The notes under the pieces were generated by a model that did no database searches, was not told the origin of the DNA, and saw only the letters and a list, made by a program, of their open reading frames with translations. This document shows positions 54,741 to 62,700 of a stretch of DNA of 64,000 bases, in pieces. The stretch comes from Fontibacillus panacisegetis (GTDB taxonomy: Bacteria > Bacillota > Bacilli > Paenibacillales > Paenibacillaceae): the NCBI RefSeq assembly GCF_900102215.1, contig NZ_FNBG01000002.1:124001-188000 (forward strand), in the 5' to 3' direction. The translations under genes were made by a program, and so were the position numbers. How positions within the stretch are numbered: position 1 is the stretch's first letter; each line of letters opens with the position of its first letter.

Positions 54741-56502
54741 CATAACCCTCCTCATGAACAGGAACATAAATCTTGACGGATGTTCCCGCACCTGCTTTAG
54801 AATCAAAATTTAATACGGCTTCTGATCCGAAGTGCCATTTGAGTCGGTCATGGACATTTTTCAGACCGACATGGCGTCCCGTGTTAATACCTCTTTCCAC
54901 AAAATCCCTTAGCTTCTCCATATCCTCTTCATCCATGCCTGGTCCATTATCGGTTACCTCAATCACAAGCATGCCATCATGAATATGCACGGACACCAGA
55001 ATGAGACCCGGTTTATCGCTGTTCTCGATTCCATGAATGCAGGCATTCTCCACTAGCGGCAGGATGCTGAATTTAGGAATCAAAATGTTCTTTGCGGAAT
55101 CATCCATGGACAACTGGTAGTTAATGCGCTGCTCGAAACGAAATTTCTGAATCTCCAGAAAATCGGAGACAAAATCCATCTCTTCCCTCAACGGAATCCG
55201 GTCATTCCCCCATTCGATGGATCTTCGTAACCCCTTTGCCAGCCTGCGGATGATTGAAGCCGTTTCCATTTCTCTGTTGCTTACGCAATTCATGCGAATA
55301 GATTCCAGCGTATTAAACAGATAATGTGGATTGATTTGGCTTTGCAGCGCATTAAACTGAGCCTGTTTGCGGTCAAGCTCCGCCAAGTACACATCCTGAA
55401 TCAGCCTGCTGATTTGTACGGTCATCCGATTGAATTCTTCTGTTAATTGGCCGATTTCATCGGAAGAGGGCTTTATGAGGAGAGGCTCGAACCTTTGGTT
55501 TTTCACTCGTTTGATCTGCTTCAGCAAAAGTCCGATTCTCGTATTCAATGACCGGGAGAACAGCAAAATAACCACACTTGGAAACAAAAAATTTACTATC
55601 GTAAGATACAGGATAAACGTTTGGGACTTTAGTACAGATTGCAAAGCCTGATCATCAGGGTAAACTCCGACCATCTTCCAACCTTTCAAAAAGCTCACGT
55701 TATCAAAGCTCCCGTATAACACCATAGTGTGATCAGTCTTTTGTTCCCCTAACACTTCCCCAACAGCTTTGCCCCCCGACGAAAAAACCACGATTCCCTC
55801 CGGGTTCAACAAGTATACAGGCCCTGGACTTGAATTGTTTTGCAAGGTATTCTCCAAAAACTGCGGTATGATGTCAATTTTGAGTAGCTTATCGTAATTG
55901 TCATACCCATTATAAAAATCCAATTTGCGGATAATGCTAAGGTAAGGCTGTCCGCACGCGCCTTTTGTAGGGTATATGGTCTGGTTCTCACAAGTGGAGG
56001 GGGTTGTGTACACCTTCAGCCTGCCGGTATCTTGATCGTTCTTCAGTTCCTCGTACCATCCCTCCAGATCCTTGTCCTTCAACAGTGATTTCAACACCCC
56101 GGCTGAAATCAAGGTGGGATTATTCGTATACACATAAGCGTTATATAGCTGTTTTTCGATAGGCACGAAGCGGTTCATTGCAGGATTGATGACGGTGTTG
56201 TAAGCATGAAGCATGGCATCCTCATCGGTATATGAGGTGTCCAATGAATTGTACAAGGAAACATCGCTATACAGGGCAGAGGAGTAACCAATCAATCCTT
56301 CAATCATTTTTTGAAAGGTTTCCTTATTCTTTTCCAAGGACAAATGGTAATCAGCGACCTTTTGCCTCCTCACACTCTCGGCAGTTTTCCAATAGAAAGC
56401 GGAATTGGTCAGCATGACCGGGATAAAAACAACAGCAAAATATATAACCATTAATTTATGCCTTAATCTTAAGTCATTCCATCGAAAGAAACATGATTTC
56501 AC
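54715..56502 (-). CDS. YesM-type sensor histidine kinase
   Basis: A 595-residue membrane kinase. One N-terminal membrane segment (about 15-35), a large extracellular sensing domain (about 36-290), a second segment, HAMP (PSSDEIGQLTEEFNRMTVQI), then His kinase boxes with NPHYLFNTLESIR and TDNGPGMDEED. The start was set to GTG 56502, six bases after GGAGGGG. It senses an outer sugar and phosphorylates the YesN partner. Confidence 0.9.
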   Translation of the reverse strand: MKSCFFRWNDLRLRHKLMVIYFAVVFIPVMLTNSAFYWKTAESVRRQKVADYHLSLEKNKETFQKMIEGLIGYSSALYSDVSLYNSLDTSYTDEDAMLHAYNTVINPAMNRFVPIEKQLYNAYVYTNNPTLISAGVLKSLLKDKDLEGWYEELKNDQDTGRLKVYTTPSTCENQTIYPTKGACGQPYLSIIRKLDFYNGYDNYDKLLKIDIIPQFLENTLQNNSSPGPVYLLNPEGIVVFSSGGKAVGEVLGEQKTDHTMVLYGSFDNVSFLKGWKMVGVYPDDQALQSVLKSQTFILYLTIVNFLFPSVVILLFSRSLNTRIGLLLKQIKRVKNQRFEPLLIKPSSDEIGQLTEEFNRMTVQISRLIQDVYLAELDRKQAQFNALQSQINPHYLFNTLESIRMNCVSNREMETASIIRRLAKGLRRSIEWGNDRIPLREEMDFVSDFLEIQKFRFEQRINYQLSMDDSAKNILIPKFSILPLVENACIHGIENSDKPGLILVSVHIHDGMLVIEVTDNGPGMDEEDMEKLRDFVERGINTGRHVGLKNVHDRLKWHFGSEAVLNFDSKAGAGTSVKIYVPVHEEGYDAKNHYCR

Positions 56503-56791
56503 TGAATGCCCCTCCTTCAATTGCTATCCAGCGCATACGTCACCAGGCACTTCAGCCGTCATTCAGAAGCGGTCGTCAAGGCCGGGAGCGGCCAAGTCCA
56601 ACGGATTTTGCTGCTTCGGATTCAAGCCTGCAAGCCGCCAATTTTGTGAGATTTCCACTTTCTCCAGCTCCTTTACGAGTTATGCATCATTCCGTTTACA
56701 TGGATCGTACCATGTCATCCTCCATTTATCAATTTTTTGTTAGCATTAAATTGCGTGTTTTTAATAACAAAAATAACTATAAATTACACAT
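56503..56791. other. Gene-free stretch upstream of yesM
   Basis: About 290 bases with no credible gene on either strand; candidate 5' leader of yesM. It precedes the hairpin at 56797-56848. Confidence 0.5.
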
Positions 56792-56892
56792 CAAAAAGAG
56801 GTTCCTGCTTCGTTGAAGCCGGGAGGACAGCAACGAAAGGAGACCTCTAAGGTTGAACTTTTCTTTTCCAAGCTGGAGTAAAGGAGATGACT
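56792..56892 (-). ncRNA. Candidate small RNA or attenuator with anti-SD motifs
   Basis: A minus-strand unit with its own promoter: TTGCAA (56928-56923), 17 bases, TAAATA (56905-56900), so RNA would start near 56892. It ends in a terminator-like hairpin: AGAGGT with ACCTCT (56848-56843, 56802-56797), inner TTCGTTG/CAACGAA, then five T. The RNA would hold single-stranded CATCTCCTTTACTCC (56889-56875), which is complementary to strong ribosome sites, and a GTCCTCCC loop. It could act in trans on mRNAs or attenuate yesM. On the plus strand the same stretch reads as a ribosome site plus eight codons. Confidence 0.4.
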
Positions 56893-56926
56893 AAATATAT
56901 ATTTAAAGATTAATCGTATTCATTGC

Positions 56927-56968
56927 AAAAAAGCCGGTCAAGGTTGAATTACTCTACCCTGACCGGCT
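56927..56968 (-). terminator. Terminator after the Asp23-acetyltransferase pair
   Basis: AGCCGGTCA / TGACCGGCT stem with a six-T minus-strand tail, 40 bases beyond the acetyltransferase stop. Confidence 0.85.
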
Positions 56969-57006
56969 CACATCTTTCCTATTCAATTTCAAATAGTTCC
57001 ATGTTC

Positions 57007-57627
57007 TCACACGAGCATTTTAGCCATTCTGTATAACGAATAAGCCGGCTTGTTGATTTCGCCCGTAATTTGGTAGCCTAAACGGTTATATAATTTAAAG
57101 GCAAGTTCGTTCTCCTTCTTTACAGTCAGAGAACATTTGGTAAACCCTTGCATAATGGCTTGTTCCTCCGCAAACGCAAGGAGCCGCGAGCCTATTCCCA
57201 AACCTCTGCTTTCCGGTAAGGAGGCGATTGTGCCAATGTGGAACTCGTCATCCTCACCTTCTTTCATGGTGATCATGGAATATAACGACTTTACATGCCG
57301 AAGACTATATTCAATGAGCTCCCACTTTCGATGATTAAGCAGTTGTTTAAAGGTTGGCCATGCCAGGCGCTTCAACACCGTGACCGGATAACATGTGATC
57401 ATACCCAATGTCTGCCCGTTGGCTCTGGCTTCAAAAGCATATTGATGACTGAAGCGATTCTCCCTCCCCTTCCACAGCTTGCGAAACGTGCCGGAAACGA
57501 TACCCTTCTTCTCGGACCCAGCTAATGTGTAAGCCATATATTCTAAAGCCATTTCATTAAGTCTCGCTCCGACCGCCGATTTGGCGTCAGCTTTTAGGAT
57601 GGTAATTGCATTTTCGGCCGAGTTCAC
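57007..57627 (-). CDS. GNAT-family N-acetyltransferase
   Basis: A 206-residue Gcn5-type enzyme. Acetyl-CoA motif SRGLGIGSRLLAFAEE near residue 150, then CSLTVKKENELAFKLYNRLGY, the usual C-terminal pattern. The first half lacks a recognised substrate motif. It overlaps the Asp23-like gene by four bases (ATGA), so they are co-translated. Substrate unknown. Confidence 0.82.
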   Translation of the reverse strand: MNSAENAITILKADAKSAVGARLNEMALEYMAYTLAGSEKKGIVSGTFRKLWKGRENRFSHQYAFEARANGQTLGMITCYPVTVLKRLAWPTFKQLLNHRKWELIEYSLRHVKSLYSMITMKEGEDDEFHIGTIASLPESRGLGIGSRLLAFAEEQAIMQGFTKCSLTVKKENELAFKLYNRLGYQITGEINKPAYSLYRMAKMLV

Positions 57628-57968
57628 TTGACGGATACCCCCACAATAGTGACATTGATAGAGCCGATGCTTAATCCGGTAAATTTCTCAACGGCTTCCC
57701 GAACATTAGATTGCAATACAGCACAGACCTCCGGCATTTTCATACGGTGTTGTATGGTTACGTTTAAGTGAATATCCAGACCTCTGTCTGTTTCTTTTAA
57801 CTCGATTCCATTTTGTATACTGTTTCCACCTAACCAATTAGCGATGTTCTCTGCAACCCCGGCTGACATACATACGATACCTCTGGTAGCATTTGCGGAT
57901 TTGCCAACGATTTTGGAGATTATCTGCTTTGAAATACTGATAGTTCCCATTGCATTTTGAATGAACAT
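57624..57968 (-). CDS. Asp23/Gls24-family protein
   Basis: A 114-residue alkaline-shock-type protein. It starts MFIQNAMGTISISKQIISKI and has DIHLNVTIQHRMKMPEVCAV, the Asp23 fold pattern, and ends INVTIVGVSVK. In Staphylococcus such proteins line the membrane in envelope stress. The start was set to ATG 57968, seven bases after GGGG. First of a two-gene operon with an acetyltransferase. Confidence 0.78.
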   Translation of the reverse strand: MFIQNAMGTISISKQIISKIVGKSANATRGIVCMSAGVAENIANWLGGNSIQNGIELKETDRGLDIHLNVTIQHRMKMPEVCAVLQSNVREAVEKFTGLSIGSINVTIVGVSVK

Positions 57969-58056
57969 CAACATCCCCACTTTTCACGATTTAATTTTTG
58001 GATGACATAATGAGTTTTATGCTATTCGACAGAAAATGATAGTTCTAAATATCCTT

Positions 58057-58092
58057 TGATATTAAATTATATCATTATTAAGTGATAGTCAA
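58057..58092 (-). promoter_or_regulatory. Promoter with dyad for the Asp23-acetyltransferase operon
   Basis: TTGACT (58092-58087) and TATAAT (58071-58066) on the minus strand, spacing 15 (short). TGATAT-N6-ATATCA (58057-58074) overlaps the -10 and may be an operator. Confidence 0.4.
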
Positions 58093-58126
58093 CTTTCTCC
58101 ACAGTGATGATGAGACACTGATGGAT

Positions 58127-58163
58127 AAAAAAAGAGCCTCTTGGACTATATTTTTGAAGGCTC
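58127..58163 (-). terminator. Terminator after efflux cassette copy 2
   Basis: GAGCC / GGCTC stem with seven T on the minus strand, 80 bases past the TetR stop. Confidence 0.65.
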
Positions 58164-58243
58164 AACCGCTTTTATAGATCACTAGATCCGTTTTTTATGT
58201 CGATTTTCACTTTTACCAAAACTAAGATTAAAAATAGGATTTT

Positions 58244-58828
58244 TTAATGATTCTTGTTAATCCCACGTGAGAATACGTCCCACGTTGCCTTTAACCTTAT
58301 TTCACATTCCTCCCTTGATGAGTTCCCTATAGATAGTAATAGTCCATCTAAAATACAAAAGAATGATGAAATAATGGTTTCTACATTGATATAATTATCA
58401 AGTTCAGGCTTTATAATATCACGAATTAGCTTTTTAATTTCTTCATCAACTTCATTAAATCGCTGCAAGATAGCATCTTTAAATTGGTCAGGAGGATCCA
58501 CGGAATATCTTATTACAAAATAAGCAAGATCTTTTTCATAAAGATATTCAATGATTTGCTCCGTAAATGTGTATAGTTTATCCACTTTGGAGAGACCTAT
58601 TATGTCAGTGGCTTTTTGGCGTACAAAATTTAAATAATCACTCATTACATCATCCGCTACACTTTCGAACAATTCTTCCTTACTGGAGAAATAAGCATAA
58701 ATAGAAGGAGCTTTAATTTTTACTTTTAATGCTATATCTCGAATAGAAGTCTGTGCGTAGCCCTGTTTAGAGAATAGAACAAGTGCATTTTGTAATATTT
58801 TTTGTTTTGTGTCTTCTCCCTTACTCAT
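58244..58828 (-). CDS. TetR-family repressor of the SMR cassette (copy 2)
   Basis: A 194-residue TetR regulator, about 95 percent or more identical to copy 1 by inspection (differences at KGEDT, NYINVE, DGLLLS, WDVF, GINKNH). Same HTH, so both should recognise the CTAACTA-N4-TAGTTAG core. Start ATG 58828 by the same logic as copy 1. Confidence 0.88.
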   Translation of the reverse strand: MSKGEDTKQKILQNALVLFSKQGYAQTSIRDIALKVKIKAPSIYAYFSSKEELFESVADDVMSDYLNFVRQKATDIIGLSKVDKLYTFTEQIIEYLYEKDLAYFVIRYSVDPPDQFKDAILQRFNEVDEEIKKLIRDIIKPELDNYINVETIISSFFCILDGLLLSIGNSSREECEIRLKATWDVFSRGINKNH

Positions 58829-58867
58829 CTTAGCCACCTCGTAATCATTTTTTAAGTGTTAGTACTT

Positions 58868-59182
58868 TCAAGAGACTAACTTCAATCCCACAATACTCAA
58901 TATAATTCCACTAACAAGAGCTAATTTTTTGGAGTCTTTAGGCTCCTTGAAAACATACATTCCTAATAAAACACTACCAGCCGCACCAATACCTGTCCAT
59001 GCTCCATAACCTATGCTAATTGGGATTTCTTTTAAAGACAAGGAAAGTAGAAAAAAGCTTGCCCCTATAAGCAAAGTATAGATTAATGTATACTTTAATT
59101 TTGAAAAGCCCTCAGATAATTTCAAAAATATTACGCCTCCAACTTCCAATAATCCTGCGATGATAAGTAAGAACCAGCTCAT
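58868..59182 (-). CDS. SMR efflux subunit, YkkD-like (copy 2)
   Basis: A 104-residue protein identical to copy 1 (23606-23920) despite several silent base changes, which suggests selection on the protein or recent copying. Paired with the YkkC-like gene two bases upstream. Confidence 0.9.
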   Translation of the reverse strand: MSWFLLIIAGLLEVGGVIFLKLSEGFSKLKYTLIYTLLIGASFFLLSLSLKEIPISIGYGAWTGIGAAGSVLLGMYVFKEPKDSKKLALVSGIILSIVGLKLVS

Positions 59183-59184
59183 TT

Positions 59185-59526
59185 TTAAGCCCCCTTCACT
59201 TTCTCAGGTTGACTAGAAACGAATTTCAACCCAATAATACAGCTAATAAGAACGATTACTAGTACAATTTTCAATACACTCACTTGATCACCTAAAAACA
59301 TCATTCCAACAAGAGCCGTTCCAAAAGAACCGATTCCAGTGAAAACTGCATAAGCCGTTGATACTGGAAGATATTTTGTCGCTTTAGCAAATAAATAGAA
59401 GCTAGCTACCATTAAAATGATAGTTGGTATCACGATTGCGATCTTTGTGAAGCCATCTGAATATGACAAGCCGATTGCCCATCCTACCTCCAAAACTCCT
59501 CCAAGAACAAGAAATAACCACGCCAT
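59185..59526 (-). CDS. SMR efflux subunit, YkkC-like (copy 2)
   Basis: A 113-residue SMR protein differing from copy 1 in a few residues (GGVLEV for GGGLEV; VVIPT for VVVPT; LVIVL for LVIIL; SSQPEK for SNQPEK). Glu 13 is kept. First gene of the copy-2 operon. Confidence 0.9.
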   Translation of the reverse strand: MAWLFLVLGGVLEVGWAIGLSYSDGFTKIAIVIPTIILMVASFYLFAKATKYLPVSTAYAVFTGIGSFGTALVGMMFLGDQVSVLKIVLVIVLISCIIGLKFVSSQPEKVKGA

Positions 59527-59564
59527 ATCAAATCCCCCTTGCTAAAAGTTTTTGTTTGTACAAA

Positions 59565-59586
59565 ATCTAACTATCGTTAGTTAGAT
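59565..59586 (-). promoter_or_regulatory. TetR operator, copy 2, with promoter
   Basis: ATCTAACTA-TCGT-TAGTTAGAT, the inner part of the copy-1 operator. A minus-strand promoter TTGCAA, 17 bases, TAATAT runs into it, with a better -10 than in copy 1. Confidence 0.7.
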
Positions 59587-59711
59587 ATTATCATCGATTT
59601 AATTATTTTGCAAATACGACAACTTGATCAGAAAGTAACCTGGTTTTCTTTCGGGTAACGGCGCTAGCCATTTTCACCGCCCAGTTATCGCCCAGGCCGG
59701 GCGCACACAGA

Positions 59712-59741
59712 AAACCCTCGGGTTCAATTCCCCGAGGGTTT
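59712..59741 (-). terminator. Terminator of the esterase gene
   Basis: Perfect AAACCCTCGGG / CCCGAGGGTTT stem 14 bases beyond the stop, T-rich tail on the minus strand. Confidence 0.85.
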
Positions 59742-59754
59742 CGTGCTATTAGAC

Positions 59755-62700
59755 TTACTGTATCGTTACTTCATCTACATAAATCGTCGCCTGACCGGTT
59801 GAACCGGAAGGTGTCCTAACCTGAATTCCAAATGTTTGTATGAAATTTTTAGTTGCAAGGCTTCCAATATCCAGCGTAATAGTCATAAAGCCGTTTTCAT
59901 CTACCGCGGATAAAGTTGTTTCCGGATTCGAGATTGTCCAGCTCTCCCAAGCCTGGCCGCTTTGTGAGAACAAATAGACATTTACACCCTCCAAAGATGT
60001 TCCCTCATCAATCGGTACGATTTTCACTTTAGCCGTAATCGTCGAAGCGCCGGACAAATCCATTTGTCCCATGCGGCGGATCTGGAACGATCCTCCACCG
60101 TCAATCAGGCTGAAATTCGACGTGATTGAATAATTGCCCCCCGCATATACAGCGTCTGTGACCGTAAGATCAGTAGCTAAGGCGGTATTATACTGATTAT
60201 TGTTGGTGCTGTTTACGGCAAAGCCTTGAAGTGTCTGATCTTCAAATCCGTAAACCAGGGAAGAGAACGATTCTTCAGCAACGGAAGGGGTCAGTCTGAT
60301 GTAATCGATGTTGTAATAGCCCCAGCCGCTATTGATCAGAATCGTATTTGAACCTTGAACCAGATTGACTGGAACCGATTCTCTCTCTTTGAATGAGCTT
60401 GAAGAAGCAAGGTTTACATCTACTGCGGCTCCACTGTTGATGACCAGTTGGGTCTTCTTGTCGCCAGACGGTGAGCTGTATCCTAGTACCAAATCATAAT
60501 TCCCTGCAGCTTTGGCATCATAGGTGAGAGTAATGGAACCGTCGCTTTTGAAGGCTACATACCCGTCCCCTGAATATCCGCCAACTGAAGTCGCAACCGC
60601 TGCTGTTCCGGTTAAGGAGCCGCTTTCGGCCTCTACCGTGTTGTTCGGAACTGTCTCGGTAACGGCAACGGCCTTCACATATTCAATTCCGTAATACCCC
60701 CAGCCCTTGGCGAAGCTAATAACATTAGCGCCAGCCGTTAGCTGTTGCTTGCCCAATGAATACTCGGCCACTTTGCCTTCGGTATTCGGAATCGTAATAT
60801 CCGTGTACGCACCTCCATTCATGCTTACAGATGTTTTCTTGTTCGCAACGTATGGATTATAGTAGCCAAAACTCAGCTCATACTCACCTTCGCTCGGAAC
60901 ATTCAGTGTGAAATTGGCCGTTCCGTCTGTTCCGCCAAACCAGATATATCCATCTCCTGCATATTCGGTGTCCGGACTGGTAGGAACCTTTTTGAAAGTT
61001 GTTCCGGTCAAAACAGCATCCTTAGCATATGCCATTATGCTGTCCGTCTGGCCATCATCCTCTACGAACGTAGCTCCCACTTCCGTGAAATGCTCATTCG
61101 GCATGACAAGAGTCGTGCTGGAGGAAAGAGGGTCCGCAATCGCCCCGATGTCCCCGATCCATTTGTCGAATTTCTTGCCTGCCTTGGAAGGCGCCTTGAT
61201 GGTTACCGCTTCGCCAGGTGTATGGAACCCGGAGCCACTTCCGCCAAATACGGACAAATACGACACATTGTCGGTTCTGAAAGGAGAGGCAGGCAAACCA
61301 TCTTTATTATATAGATTTCCTATTGGCGAATCATTCCAGTTGTATTTCACTGTGACCGGGTCACTGACCTGCTCCGAAGAAACGACAACCGTATTGCCAA
61401 CGATTTGTGCATCCGCCCAGTAATAGACGCCGTCTGCACCTGCAATCGCGAAGCCTTTAAGCCCGTTCGTATCTTCCGTTACCGGCACCAAATCCACCTT
61501 TACTCCTGCCATTAATCCCGATCCGGCATGATCAAAGGAAAGAATCAGTTTGTTTCCTGATTTCTCCATAGATTGATAGATAGGTCCGGAGTATTCTATA
61601 GGTTTATTATAGATTTTACCCAACGCACTAATTGCGGCGCGTTCGCCAACGTCTCGCTTATTGGTTGGATGAATATCTCCCGGCGTACCCACATCTGTCG
61701 TTACAACCAGACTCGTAAGCGGATCGTTCAGCACCGTCTGAAGCTGCGCATCCCGAACGATCGGCTGACCGGGGTTGGTATCGGGTTGTGCAGGATTGTC
61801 AACGCTTTGAAGTGTACCGAATGCCGCAAGCTGAACAATTGTAAACGGTAATTGATCATCACCAAAAGTTTGACGCCAATCCTTGATCAACGTAGGAAGC
61901 GCTTTGTAATAACGAAACTCGCCCCAATTGCTTGAGCCTTGATACCACAGTACGCCCTTCAACGTATAAGGGGCTACTGGCGCAATCATCCCGTTATAAA
62001 GTGCTGTTGGAGATGTTGCCGTTTCCACGTTTGCCGCTCCGCTCTTGATGTCCAGAGCAGCCTGAGCCAAAGAAGGCATGGATTCGAGCGTTTCATAGCT
62101 GGTCCAGTTCTCGATCTTTGTTCCGCCTACCGCAGAGAAAATAATTCCGACCGGAACACCTGTTTCCTCTGTCAGCTTCTTCGCGTAGAAATAACCCACT
62201 GCTGTAAGCCCAGGTACTGTTTCCGGCGAAGCCACCTGCCATTGCTTCTGGCTTGTAACCATGGAAACCGGGTACCTGCTGGTCAATTGCGGAACCGTAA
62301 AGAAACGGATGTTCGGGTTATTCGCATTGCTGATTTCCGTTGCCGCATTGGTAACCTGGGACATCGGAAATGCCATATTCGACTGCCCGGATGTCAGATA
62401 CACATCGCCGAAGAGAATATCAGTGAGTGTAACGGTCTGCCCCGCACCCGTCACGGTGATCGTATGAGAATCGCCTGTTTGATTGACCCCTATCGGTACT
62501 TTCCAATTCCCGTTAGAATCGGTAGTTCCCGTGAAGGCAGTTTCATCAAGCTTGACACTTATCTCGGTTCCAGGCTGCGCCCAGCCCCAGATCGACACTT
62601 CCTTGTCTCGCTGCAAAACCATGTGGCTGCTGAATATCGGATTCACAAGTGGCTTGCCAGTGTAATCAGGCAGTGCGGTGTAATTCAGAATCGCACTCTC

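Larger units (their letters stand above)
58242..59665. repeat. Duplicated efflux cassette, copy 2
   Basis: About 1.42 kb nearly identical to 22979-24410, same orientation and gene order. Divergence concentrates at the operator arms and both flanks. Confidence 0.9.

Noticed and set aside
56882..56917. Eight-codon plus-strand ORF with a strong ribosome site
   Set aside because: Too short to judge and more simply explained as the complement of a C-rich RNA stretch; kept only as an alternative in the small-RNA entry.
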